64,000 nt of DNA from Planctomycetales bacterium ZRK34 (GTDB lineage Bacteria > Planctomycetota > Phycisphaerae > Phycisphaerales > Zrk34): contig CP050848.1 in assembly GCA_014873095.1 (NCBI GenBank), positions 3,903,850 to 3,967,849 on the forward strand, in the 5' to 3' direction. Every line of letters starts with the position of its first letter. The first letter of the stretch is position 1. A program made the translations under genes and the position numbers. This document shows, piece by piece, positions 53,060 to 64,000 of this stretch. The notes beneath the pieces are model-generated. The model did no database searches. It had not been told where the DNA came from and saw nothing but the letters and a program-made list of their open reading frames with translations.

Positions 53060-54361
53060 TCAACCTTTAAGCACGGGGACCAACTCACCGATGCCGGTTT
53101 CACTCTGCTCGCCGGTTTGCAGGTTCTTCACGCTGACGGTGTTCTGCTGGTCCGTCTTGGCGTCAAGGATCACCGCAAAGCGGGCCCGGCACTGGCCGGC
53201 TTCTTTGAGCAGCTTGCCGACGTTGGTCGTGGTCTTGTAGCTGAAGCGCGTGTGCAGTCCCGCGGCGCGGAGAGCGCCGACGATGCCGTTCATCTTGCAG
53301 CGCGCCGAATCATCCGCGACGAGCACGAACACATCCGCAGCCGGCGTGACGTCATCCGGCAGAAGGCCCTTATCCGCCAGCACCAGCGTCAGCACCACGT
53401 CGCCCATGCCGAAGCCGACCGCCGGTGTGCTCGGCCCGCCGAACATCTCGATCAGCTTGTCGTAGCGCCCGCCGCCGGCGATCGCACGCTCCGCGCCGCT
53501 GACTTCATGCACCTCGAAGACCGACCCGGTGTAATACGCCAGCCCGCGCACGATGCCCATGTCATACTCGCACCACTCGGCGATGCCGAATGCCTTGAGC
53601 TGCTCGTGCAGCGCCGCCAGGTCTTCGAGATCTTCCTGCGGAATGGCGAACTGCTCGGCGATGTCGTCCCATGCCGCCTGCGATCCGACGCGCATCCGCG
53701 CCACCTGGTTAAACCGCTCCAGCGTGGATTGATCGAGCCCGAGCTTGCCCGCCTGCTCGTTGAATTCCTCAGCGGGAATCTTGTCGCGGCGATCCAGCAA
53801 TTCAAATGCATCCTGAATTTTGTCCTCCGCCACGCCGAAGCGCATGAGGATGCGCCGCACGACATCGCGGTGGCTGATCTTCACCTTCACGTGACGCGGC
53901 GTCAGGCCCAGCTCACGCAGCAGGTCCACGGCTGTGTAGATGCACTCGGCATCGGCGACCGGCGAATCGGTGCCCAGCAGGTCGACGTTCCACTGTAAAA
54001 ACTCGCGCAGTCGGCCGCGCTGCGGGCGCTCGGCCCGGCAGAGATTCGGCATCGAGAACCACTTGATGGGCTTGCTCAGCGCGTTGGCCTTTTCCGCCAC
54101 CATGCGCGCCAGCGTCGGGGTGAACTCCGGGCGGATGGCCAGCTCACGCTCGCCGCGGTCGGTGAAGTGGAACAGTTCACTGACGATCCCCTCGCCGGAC
54201 TTGACCTTGTACAGATCAAGCGGCTCGAAGATCGGGCCTTCGACTTCCTCGAACCCGTTGCGGATCGACACGCGCTGCCACGCGCCTTCCAGGTAGCGTC
54301 GCCACGCCATCTCCGCGGGGTAGTAGTCGCGTGTGCCTTTGGGCGCCTGAAACTTTGCCAT
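53060..54361 (-). CDS. hisS: Histidine--tRNA ligase
   Basis: Class II synthetase of 433 residues. It starts MAKFQAPKGTRDYYP, the usual opening, with AAGG 8 nt upstream. Motif 2 is in WFSMPNLCRAERPQRGRLREFLQWNVDLLG (~115), the histidine-A region is GLAYYTGSVFEV, and GGGRYDKLIEMFGG is the second His-specific block. The C-terminal anticodon-binding domain covers ~335-425. Cytoplasmic. Confidence 0.96.
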   Translation of the reverse strand: MAKFQAPKGTRDYYPAEMAWRRYLEGAWQRVSIRNGFEEVEGPIFEPLDLYKVKSGEGIVSELFHFTDRGERELAIRPEFTPTLARMVAEKANALSKPIKWFSMPNLCRAERPQRGRLREFLQWNVDLLGTDSPVADAECIYTAVDLLRELGLTPRHVKVKISHRDVVRRILMRFGVAEDKIQDAFELLDRRDKIPAEEFNEQAGKLGLDQSTLERFNQVARMRVGSQAAWDDIAEQFAIPQEDLEDLAALHEQLKAFGIAEWCEYDMGIVRGLAYYTGSVFEVHEVSGAERAIAGGGRYDKLIEMFGGPSTPAVGFGMGDVVLTLVLADKGLLPDDVTPAADVFVLVADDSARCKMNGIVGALRAAGLHTRFSYKTTTNVGKLLKEAGQCRARFAVILDAKTDQQNTVSVKNLQTGEQSETGIGELVPVLKG

Positions 54362-54440
54362 GATCAAAACCTTATCCAAACCCGGCGATGCCAAACTCAA
54401 AATACCTGATCAATCACCAAGAGCGCCAAGTCAGAGAATT

Positions 54441-54501
54441 TTGACAGGATGAACCGGATACCCATTTCAATTCAATCCTGTTTTATCCTGTTGATCCTGT
54501 C
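54441..54501. repeat. GACAGGAT inverted repeat, copy 1
   Basis: TTGACAGGATGAACCGGAT faces ATCCTGTTGATCCTGTC across ~25 nt. A related copy lies at 59723-59793. Flanking CGCCAAG and CTTGGTGG stretches may belong to the element. It fills the gap between hisS and the methyltransferase gene. Confidence 0.75.
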
Positions 54502-54549
54502 GGCGGTCTTGTCTTCTTCGTGTCTTTGGAGCCTTGGTGGTTCTATGTG

Positions 54550-55377
54550 TTATTTCACGCCGACGACGTAGGCGATCCATGCCGCGTCCGCCGAAGCGTG
54601 TTTGCGCACGCGGAACACGCCCGTGCCTTCGCCGTCTTCGTCCTCGTCTTCCCAGTACACATCGACGCGCTTGAACCCGGCTTCGGTCATCGCTTCGACG
54701 ACCTCCGGGATCGTCCACAGCCGCCAGTCGTATTCGAAGGCTCGCGTCAGTTCCGAGCCGTCTTTGAAACGGAAGTGGATGTAGAACTGGGCGTCGGACG
54801 TGATGGGGTTGAAGTGGGCCTGCTCCCAGACGTAGGTGAAGCCCTTCTTCTTGGTGGTCTCTTCGGTTTCGTCCTGGTAGACCTCCGAGCCGCCCATCAT
54901 GTCGGTGACGAACACGCCTTGCTCGGCGAGATTGTCATGGGCGGCTTTGAAATACTCGACCAGCGCGGCCCGCGTTTTGAAAATCCAGAACGAGAAGTTC
55001 TGCGCCGCCAGCACATCCGCCTTTTCCTCGCTGATGTGGCGGACGTCTTCCTGCATCAGCTTCACCCGGCCGACTTCTTCCTTGGTCAGCTTCTCGGTGA
55101 GATTGTCCAGGCCCCACGCCAGCGGGACGGGGTCGATGTCGACGCCGAGCGCCCGGCGTTCCGGGTGTTTTTTCACCCACTGGTAGCAGATCGCCGCCGT
55201 GCCGCAGAAGTCCTCCCGCAGCAGGGCGGGTTGGCGGCCGTATTCCTTCTTGAACGCCCGTTGGAAGAACTTGACCTCGACCGACGGCTCCTGCACACTC
55301 TTGAGGTACAAGTCCAGCGGATCGGCCTTCTCGGCCATCGTCTTCTTACGCTTTTTCTTTTTGTCTTTGGGACTCAT
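54550..55377 (-). CDS. Class I SAM-dependent methyltransferase, paralogue 1
   Basis: 275 residues. A lysine-rich start (KKKKRKK) precedes the Rossmann domain. SAM-site region: LLREDFCGTAAICYQW (~52-67) then ALGVDIDP (~77); the acidic DVRHIS and NFSFWIF (~125) follow. C-terminal YVWEQAHFNPITSDAQFYIHFRFKDGS...RAFEYDWRLWT is shared with paralogue 2. Substrate unknown. A promoter TTGCGA-N17-TAAATT (55412-55384) ends 6 nt before the ATG, so the mRNA may be leaderless. Start at Met 14 is possible. Confidence 0.87.
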   Translation of the reverse strand: MSPKDKKKKRKKTMAEKADPLDLYLKSVQEPSVEVKFFQRAFKKEYGRQPALLREDFCGTAAICYQWVKKHPERRALGVDIDPVPLAWGLDNLTEKLTKEEVGRVKLMQEDVRHISEEKADVLAAQNFSFWIFKTRAALVEYFKAAHDNLAEQGVFVTDMMGGSEVYQDETEETTKKKGFTYVWEQAHFNPITSDAQFYIHFRFKDGSELTRAFEYDWRLWTIPEVVEAMTEAGFKRVDVYWEDEDEDGEGTGVFRVRKHASADAAWIAYVVGVK

Positions 55378-55383
55378 CCGGGC

Positions 55384-55412
55384 AATTTAGTCCAAGTAAC
55401 GACCGGTCGCAA
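55384..55412 (-). promoter_or_regulatory. Leaderless promoter of methyltransferase paralogue 1
   Basis: -35 TTGCGA (55412-55407), 17-bp spacer, -10 TAAATT (55389-55384), then 6 nt to ATG at 55377. Confidence 0.6.
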
Positions 55413-55415
55413 TAT

Positions 55416-55481
55416 TGTGGCACAGCCGCCCCCGGCTGTGCAGAAGTCATCTCCAGCACAGCCGGGGGCGGCTGTGCCACA
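55416..55481. repeat. GTGGCACAGCCGCC palindromic repeat, copy 3
   Basis: Perfect 26-bp inverted repeat (55416-55441 with 55456-55481) and 14-nt loop with AAGTCATC. It is inserted precisely between the two divergent methyltransferase promoters. Confidence 0.92.
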
Positions 55482-55492
55482 GACTCGTGTAT

Positions 55493-55521
55493 TTGCACAC
55501 TCAGACATCCCCGCGCACAAT
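55493..55521 (+). promoter_or_regulatory. Leaderless promoter of methyltransferase paralogue 2
   Basis: -35 TTGCAC (55493-55498), 17-bp spacer, -10 CACAAT (55516-55521), then 7 nt to ATG at 55529. Confidence 0.5.
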
Positions 55522-55528
55522 CACCCGA

Positions 55529-56299
55529 ATGTCTTTAGCCCGACGTTACAACAAGCACGCGCTTTACGAGATCGCCGTCCAGCAGCCCGAACTGCTCATC
55601 GGCATGGTCGAGCAGGTCTACGAGCAACTGACCGGCGGTCAGCCCGTCACGCTCCGCGAAGATTTCTGCGGCTCGGCCCACCTGTCATCCACCTGGGTCG
55701 CCGGCGATCGGGCCCGCCGGGCGGTGGCCGTCGACAACGACCCCAAGGTCATCCGCTATGCCGAGCGTCACAACCGCCTTCCGCTGGGCGATGCCGCCAG
55801 GCGGCTCAAGCTGATCGAAGCGGATGTGACCCGCTGCCGCGCGAGCGCCGATGTGATCGCCTCGCTGAATTTCTCGCACAGCATCTACACGACGCGCGAG
55901 GCAATGCTCAAATATCTCAAACACGCCCGGCGGTGCCTGAAGCCCGGCGGCCTGTTCGTGCTCGATCTGTACGGCGGGCCCGGGGCGATGCAGCCGTGCC
56001 TCGAAGCCCGCGAGTACGGCGACTTCGATTACCTGTGGGAACAGGAAAGCTACGACCCGCTGACCGCGTGCGTCGTCAACCACATCCACTTCCGGTTCCC
56101 CGACGGCTCGCACATGAAACGGGCCTTCACCTACCGCTGGCGGCTGTGGACGCTGGTCGAGATGCGCGAGCTGCTGACCGAAGCGGGGTTCGACGACCTG
56201 GCGGTGACGTTTGAATCCGAAGACGGTTTCGACGAATCGGTCGACACCGCTGAGCTCGACGCGTATGTGGCTTATCTGCTGGCGCACCGGGCGTCGTGA
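55529..56299 (+). CDS. Class I SAM-dependent methyltransferase, paralogue 2
   Basis: 256 residues. SAM region TLREDFCGSAHLSSTWV (~40-56), AVAVDNDP (~64), NFSHSIYTTREAMLKYLKHARRCLKPGG (~118). The C-terminal YLWEQESYDPLTACVVNHIHFRFPDGS...RAFTYRWRLWTLVEMRELLTEAGFDD matches paralogue 1. The start at 55529 excludes a longer frame that runs into the palindromic repeat. Head-to-head with paralogue 1. Substrate unknown. Confidence 0.87.
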   Translation: MSLARRYNKHALYEIAVQQPELLIGMVEQVYEQLTGGQPVTLREDFCGSAHLSSTWVAGDRARRAVAVDNDPKVIRYAERHNRLPLGDAARRLKLIEADVTRCRASADVIASLNFSHSIYTTREAMLKYLKHARRCLKPGGLFVLDLYGGPGAMQPCLEAREYGDFDYLWEQESYDPLTACVVNHIHFRFPDGSHMKRAFTYRWRLWTLVEMRELLTEAGFDDLAVTFESEDGFDESVDTAELDAYVAYLLAHRAS

Positions 56300-56337
56300 A
56301 TGAACACCGTACTTAATGTTGGAGTACAATACCCACC

Positions 56338-57138
56338 ATGAAAACGCTCCCCCTGATACTGATCGTGGCGCTGCTGGGTGCGGTTGCCGGAACGAGTTTT
56401 GGAGACGATGACGTGATCAATCATTACCAGTCGCGCGAGCTGAAGTACACGGGGGGCGAGTACAAGGACCACGTATTCAAATATCGCCTGCTCAAGCCCG
56501 ACAGCGTCGAGCCCGGCCGAAAGTATCCGCTGGTGCTGTTCCTGCACGGGGCCGGCGAGCGCGGCGACAACAACAAAGCTCAATTGAAGTTTCTGCCGAC
56601 GTGGATGAGCGCCGAGCCGATGCGGAAGAAGTATCCGTGCTTCGTGCTGGCGCCGCAGTGCCCGACCAATCGCAAGTGGGTCAACGTCGACTGGAGCGCG
56701 ATGAAGAACCCGATGCCGAACGATCCGTCCGATGAAATGAAGGCGGTGATCATGATGCTCAAGCAGATCGAGGCGGAGTATCCGGTGGACATGGATCGGG
56801 TGTATCTGACGGGGCTTTCGATGGGCGGGTACGGCACATGGGACCTGGCGTGCCGGCATGCGGACTGGTTTGCTGCGGCGGCGCCGATCTGCGGCGGCGG
56901 CGATGAGCAGCAGGCGGACAAGCTGGTGGGCTTGCCGCTGTGGGCCTGGCACGGTGATGCGGACCGGGCGGTGCCGGTGCAGCGTTCGCGAAACATGATC
57001 GCCGCCATTAAAGCCGCTGGGGGCGATCCGAAGTACACCGAACTGCCGGGCGTGGGTCACAACTCATGGACGCCGGCCTACACGCGGGACGACGGCGTGC
57101 TGCCGTGGCTGTTCAAACAGAACCGCAAGAACCGCTGA
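56338..57138 (+). CDS. Secreted alpha/beta-hydrolase esterase
   Basis: 266 residues, signal peptide 1-~22 (AVAGTSFGDD). Alpha/beta-hydrolase fold: oxyanion HGAGERGDNN (~62), nucleophile Ser in YLTGLSMGGYGTWDLA (~155), acid in WHGDADRAVPVQRS (~205) and His in GVGHNSW (~242). Related to PHB-depolymerase/feruloyl-esterase-like and phospholipase/carboxylesterase proteins of polysaccharide-degrading bacteria. Substrate inferred only from context. TACAAT ends 7 nt before the ATG and no Shine-Dalgarno sequence is present. Confidence 0.88.
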   Translation: MKTLPLILIVALLGAVAGTSFGDDDVINHYQSRELKYTGGEYKDHVFKYRLLKPDSVEPGRKYPLVLFLHGAGERGDNNKAQLKFLPTWMSAEPMRKKYPCFVLAPQCPTNRKWVNVDWSAMKNPMPNDPSDEMKAVIMMLKQIEAEYPVDMDRVYLTGLSMGGYGTWDLACRHADWFAAAAPICGGGDEQQADKLVGLPLWAWHGDADRAVPVQRSRNMIAAIKAAGGDPKYTELPGVGHNSWTPAYTRDDGVLPWLFKQNRKNR

Positions 57139-57167
57139 CCTTCATTGCATCATCCATGTTGTAACCC

Positions 57168-57198
57168 TTGCATGGCGATCGCATCGCAGAGCTATAAT
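57168..57198 (+). promoter_or_regulatory. Promoter of the bufferin operon
   Basis: TTGCAT, 19-bp spacer, perfect TATAAT (57193-57198). The precursor gene starts 100 nt downstream, so the leader is about 95 nt. Confidence 0.55.
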
Positions 57199-57298
57199 GC
57201 GCGACTGAATCGCAGCGAAGTTTCACAACCAACGGTCAACGATGAGCGATCGTGCGATCGCCGCCGTGGTGTGTCGCGCCAGCACGAAAGGGCACTTC

Positions 57299-57748
57299 AT
57301 GGATCAACACGCAATCAATCGACGGGACTTCGGCAAGCTCGCCGCCGCAGCGTTCGGCGGAATGGTCACGGGCACGGTGCTCGGCGGGCGCGCCTTCGCC
57401 GGCGAAGGCGACAGCCTGCTGCTGAGTGAACCGCACGTCTGTCGCGGGCTGAACACGTGCAAGGGCAAGGGCTCGTGTAAGACCGCCGACAACGCCTGTA
57501 AGGGCCACAACGACTGCGCCGGCGCCGGCGGATGCGCCACGGCCGAGAAGCACGGCTGCAGTGGTGAGAACGCCTGCAAGGGCCAGGGCGGCTGCGGATC
57601 AAAACCCGGCGAAAACGCCTGCAAGGGCAAAGGCAAATGTGCCGTGCCGCTGCACAAGGGCGCCTGGGAGAAGGCCCGTAAGAATTTCGAGACTGCCTAC
57701 AAGGCGAAGTTCGGCAAGGATCCGATGCCTGCTCCCGCCGCGGCGTGA
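57299..57748 (+). CDS. Cysteine-rich bufferin-type RiPP precursor (BufA2-like)
   Basis: 149-residue exported precursor. A Tat-type signal ([15 protein letters not shown]) covers residues 1-~35. The core (~48-115) has 11 cysteines in recurring units such as [29 protein letters not shown] and [12 protein letters not shown] helical tail follows ([20 protein letters not shown]). By the bufferin model the next gene's MNIO enzyme converts some Cys to thio-oxazole-type rings and the product binds metal, copper in known cases, in the periplasm. The usual EGKCG box of HvfA/BufA1 is absent. The start is at the Tat signal rather than 57242. Confidence 0.85.
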   Translation: MDQHAINRRDFGKLAAAAFGGMVTGTVLGGRAFAGEGDSLLLSEPHVCRGLNTCKGKGSCKTADNACKGHNDCAGAGGCATAEKHGCSGENACKGQGGCGSKPGENACKGKGKCAVPLHKGAWEKARKNFETAYKAKFGKDPMPAPAAA

Positions 57749-57750
57749 TC

Positions 57751-58701
57751 ATGACGGACTCTGGCAACCAACCACGACTCGGTTATCCGAACCTCGGCCT
57801 CGGCGTCGGGCTGCGCACGGTGCACTTCCAACATGTGCTCGAGCGTCAGCCCGACGTCGACTGGTTCGAGATCATCAGCGAAAACTTCATCGATTCGCAG
57901 GGCCGCCCGCGCCATGTGCTCGATCAGATCGCCGAGCGCTACCCGATCGTCATGCACGGCGTGTCGATGTCGATCGGTTCAACCGACCCGCTGAACATTC
58001 CCTACCTGCACAAGCTGAAAAAACTCGCCGGCGAGATCAACGCCCGCTGGATCAGCGATCACCTTTGCTGGACAGGCGTGGCCGGCGTGAACAGTCACGA
58101 CCTGCTGCCGATGCCGCTGAATGAACAGTCGCTGCAGCACGTGATCGACCGCATACACATCGTGCAGGATGTGCTGGAGCGCCCGCTCGTGCTGGAAAAT
58201 CCATCGAGCTATGTCACGTTCACCGACTCGACGATGGACGAGTGGGAGTTCATCACGCGCATGAGCGAGGCGACCGACTGCGGGCTCTTGCTGGACGTCA
58301 ACAACGTCTACGTGTCGGCGTTCAATCACGACCTGGACCCCGAGCAGTTCATCCGCGGCCTGCCGCACGAGCGCATCGTGCAGTTTCACCTGGCCGGCCA
58401 CAGCAACTACGTCACCCACCTGATCGATACGCACGACGGCCACGTGATCGACCCCGTGTGGCGGCTATACGCGCTGGCCCATGAGCTGACCGGCGGCGTG
58501 AGCACGCTGCTGGAATGGGATGCGAAGATTCCGCCATTTGAGGAACTTCACGCCGAAGTGCTCAAGGCCAAACGCTTCATGAAAGAGCACCTGGTCCCGG
58601 CGGGCGCCGACGCCGAGCCGCACGATCCCGCGATCGAGACACGCCAAAGCGCCGACTGGGTGCCGCACCCTTTGCATCATGTGAAACCGGATGTTGAATA
58701 A
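57751..58701 (+). CDS. bufB: DUF692 multinuclear iron oxidative enzyme (MNIO, BufB-like)
   Basis: 316-residue TIM-barrel enzyme that modifies cysteines of the adjacent precursor. Family blocks: [30 protein letters not shown] (~12-40), HGVSMSIGS (~70), [11 protein letters not shown] (~98), [12 protein letters not shown] (~150), [11 protein letters not shown] (~178), FHLAGHS (~212), DTHDGHVID (~225) and LLEWDAKIP (~255); these hold the His, Asp, Glu and Asn iron ligands. ATG at 57751 is 2 nt after the precursor stop; GTG at 57745 overlapping it is an alternative. Cytoplasmic. Confidence 0.93.
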   Translation: MTDSGNQPRLGYPNLGLGVGLRTVHFQHVLERQPDVDWFEIISENFIDSQGRPRHVLDQIAERYPIVMHGVSMSIGSTDPLNIPYLHKLKKLAGEINARWISDHLCWTGVAGVNSHDLLPMPLNEQSLQHVIDRIHIVQDVLERPLVLENPSSYVTFTDSTMDEWEFITRMSEATDCGLLLDVNNVYVSAFNHDLDPEQFIRGLPHERIVQFHLAGHSNYVTHLIDTHDGHVIDPVWRLYALAHELTGGVSTLLEWDAKIPPFEELHAEVLKAKRFMKEHLVPAGADAEPHDPAIETRQSADWVPHPLHHVKPDVE

Positions 58702-58796
58702 TGACCAATGTCCAAGCACCAATGACCAAGGTCATGCTCAAATGAGCAATTCAGGCATTCGTCATTGCCTTGGTCATTGGGATTTGGTCATTGGGC
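58701..58796. repeat. CCAATGACCAAGG inverted repeat between bufB and bufC
   Basis: Repeated units of (C)CAATGACCAAG on the left face CCTTGGTCATTGG and TTTGGTCATTGGG on the right. It separates two genes that normally work together and may fold in the operon mRNA. Confidence 0.75.
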
Positions 58797-58803
58797 CTTC
58801 GCC

Positions 58804-59682
58804 ATGAGCGATACACAACACAATCTCGATGTCATTCAGAAGTGGTTCGCTTCGGTGATCATGCACCCCGAGGGCGTGGATGGCGGGGTCGAATCCGAGC
58901 AGGCACAGCGGGTGATCCGCATGTCGCGCGATCAGTTGGAGCAGGTCGTCGCGCGGTCGAAGAACCTGACGGCGGCCGAGCGGATGGGCATCTATGCCAA
59001 TGCGTATTACGCCCGGTTGCTGGAAGTCATGCGCGAGAGTTTTCCGGTGATGGCGCGGGCGCTGGGGGCTGAGACGTTCGACGCTTTCGCATTCGGGTAT
59101 TTACAGTCGTTTCCCTCGCGCAGCTACACGCTGGATCATCTGGCCGATCACTTCGTCAAGTTTTTACAGCAGACGCGGCCGGATGATGAAGACGCCGCCT
59201 GGGCGGATTTTCTGATCGACCTGGCCAGGCTCGAGCAGACGATCGCGGAGGTGTTTGACGGGCCGGGCATCGAGAAGACCGGGGCGGTGACGATTGATCA
59301 GTTGATGGCGGTCGATCCCGAGCGGTGGGCTGAGGCGCGACTGGAGCCGGTGGTGTGTCTGCGATTGCTCAAGTTCAGTTACCCGGTCAATGCATACTGG
59401 TCGGCGGCGCGCAAGACCCCGGAGGACGAGCCGCTGGATCTGCCGGCTGCGGCGGACGAGTACGTAGCGATCACGCGACGGAACTACATCGTGCGTCGGC
59501 TGTCGCTGACGGCCGAACAATTCGCGTTGCTGTCGGCGCTGGCGGCGGGACAGACCGTCGGCGAGGCGATCGAAAGCGCGGCGGCCGCTTCAACGATGAG
59601 CGATGACGAACTGGCCGGCCAACTCGGCGCGTGGTTCAGACTGTGGGCCTCGGAGCAGGTGTTCACCCGCATCATGGTTTGA
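58804..59682 (+). CDS. bufC: DUF2063 protein (BufC/HvfC-like)
   Basis: 292 residues. The N-terminal DUF2063 domain (~1-105) has RVIRMSRDQLEQVVARSKNLTAAERMGIYANAYYARLLEVMRESFPVMARALG, the usual signature. The rest contains a winged-helix-like region (~200-290, LRRLSLTAEQFALLSALAAGQTVGEAIE). By family it partners the MNIO enzyme and delivers the precursor. 102 nt after bufB, with the inverted repeat between. A frame reaching back to 58765 lies inside the repeat and is not the start. The DoxX-like fourth gene seen in some bufferin operons is not in the window. Confidence 0.9.
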   Translation: MSDTQHNLDVIQKWFASVIMHPEGVDGGVESEQAQRVIRMSRDQLEQVVARSKNLTAAERMGIYANAYYARLLEVMRESFPVMARALGAETFDAFAFGYLQSFPSRSYTLDHLADHFVKFLQQTRPDDEDAAWADFLIDLARLEQTIAEVFDGPGIEKTGAVTIDQLMAVDPERWAEARLEPVVCLRLLKFSYPVNAYWSAARKTPEDEPLDLPAAADEYVAITRRNYIVRRLSLTAEQFALLSALAAGQTVGEAIESAAAASTMSDDELAGQLGAWFRLWASEQVFTRIMV

Positions 59683-59722
59683 AGATATTAAACCGCGATG
59701 GCGCGAAGCAAGACAGAAACAT

Positions 59723-59793
59723 TTTGACAGGATGTGTCGGGCGAAATGTTTTTTTGTTCGAGCACTTCCGGTTGATCCTGTTCATCCCGTCAA
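59723..59793. repeat. GACAGGAT inverted repeat, copy 2
   Basis: TTTTGACAGGATGTGTCGGG faces GGTTGATCCTGTTCATCCCGTCAA. Related to 54441-54501. Confidence 0.7.
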
Positions 59794-59858
59794 CTGATTT
59801 ATTGCCTGGCTTTGCCTTTGCGTCGTAACGGTTCACATTTGAAGTGTTTGGATTTTGT

Positions 59859-59893
59859 AAAAACCCCTCGGCACCCATAAGGGCGACGAGGGG
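59859..59893 (-). terminator. Terminator-like hairpin (minus strand)
   Basis: CCCCTCG/CGAGGGG stem, inner CCC/GGG pairing, followed on the minus strand by TTTTTAC. 328 nt past the nrdJ stop, so a second barrier; on the plus strand after bufC it has no T-run. Confidence 0.6.
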
Positions 59894-60074
59894 CGGAGGA
59901 GAAAAGGAGAAAAAACTGTGTGAAACTCCGGTTCATTCAGCGTGATTCGAGGCTTTGTAACTCTAGACTCAGCCGGAATCAGCGTCAAGGTTCCCGGAGT
60001 TTTTGCGGGCGTTTTGACTTGCCTAAGTATCGGTCAAACCCCCTGTTGAAGATCAACATCGGGGGCATGTTTTT

Positions 60075-60111
60075 AAAAAAATGCCCCCCAGGGTGGTGGG
60101 ATCCCTGGGGG
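60075..60111 (-). terminator. Rho-independent terminator of nrdJ
   Basis: CCCCCAGGG/CCCTGGGGG stem followed on the minus strand by GCATTTTTTT. An alternative hairpin GGGGGCAT-N12-ATGCCCCC (60061-60088) shares one arm, so the two cannot form together. Confidence 0.75.
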
Positions 60112-60220
60112 ACGGAGGGGAGGTACAGGCCTGTTCCATGCCGCGTCGTGCGGCGGGTGTTTTGTGCCGTCCGTGGTCGCCAATCCGTTGCACCACGGCC
60201 TGACCTCTCGGATTGGGGCC

Positions 60221-63859
<3,639 letters not shown>

Positions 63860-64000
63860 AACACACCTTGATGATCGAAAACTTTTATGATCTTCCCGCC
63901 GGGCGTCCGTACCCGTCGGGGTTTTTATTCCTGTCACAAGCCGCACACGCGGCCCCATGGCTTTCCGTTCAGCGCCGCCGCTCGCGGCGGGCTTCTCTTA

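Larger units (their letters stand above)
59683..60220. other. Noncoding gap between bufC and nrdJ
   Basis: 538 bp without a gene. It holds GACAGGAT repeat copy 2 and two hairpins that work as minus-strand terminators (59859 and 60075). Confidence 0.6.

Noticed and set aside
63860..64000. Cobalamin riboswitch or NrdR box upstream of nrdJ
   Set aside because: No conserved B12-box or paired NrdR boxes could be recognised in the remaining sequence; the window ends too soon to be sure.

Overview
The window looks like a chromosomal piece of a planctomycete, most likely of the Phycisphaerae type. The base composition is GC-rich. PEP-CTERM-like sorting tails end several secreted proteins. DUF1080 proteins, many secreted glycoside hydrolases, a HYExAFE protein, an autotransporter-type beta-barrel protein and a long B12-dependent ribonucleotide reductase also fit. 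This placement is inference from gene content; no rRNA or tRNA gene is visible.

Layout. 0.2-11 kb (mostly minus): an autotransporter, miaA, and an array of four modular PEP-CTERM proteins that share a C-terminal half but differ at the N-terminus. 11-21 kb: a YjbQ protein, a DUF4198 protein under a Fur-like palindrome, pgk, a GxxExxY gene in a 21-bp inverted-repeat cassette, rpe, ileS, a soluble histidine kinase with an NtrC-type regulator, and an unknown secreted protein. 21-33 kb: a GH95 fucosidase, a CoA-disulfide-reductase/rhodanese fusion, twin 219-residue PEP-CTERM proteins, a GH5 enzyme, a MoxR/DUF58/transglutaminase operon and a pirin. 33-43 kb: two DUF1080 proteins, an aspartate/aromatic aminotransferase, an AT-rich lipoprotein gene overlapping a GH10 xylanase, and a three-in-one indolepyruvate ferredoxin oxidoreductase. 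43-54 kb: prfB with an unusual frameshift site, a metal P-type ATPase, an 815-bp repeat-rich gap, an SGNH hydrolase, bioB with three small membrane proteins, a HYExAFE protein, a GH28-like enzyme and hisS. 54-64 kb: two divergent paralogous methyltransferases, an esterase, a bufferin-type RiPP operon (Cys-rich precursor, DUF692/MNIO enzyme, DUF2063 partner) and nrdJ.

How it works together: the hydrolases (GH95, GH5, GH10, GH28, SGNH, DUF1080, esterase) suggest growth on complex, probably algal or plant, polysaccharides, with PEP-CTERM and autotransporter proteins at the surface. The most distinctive system is the bufferin operon, whose 11-cysteine precursor probably becomes a modified metal-binding peptide. 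The intergenic DNA is full of palindromic repeat families, and a recurring -10 hexamer 5-7 nt before ATG suggests leaderless transcripts for about nine genes.
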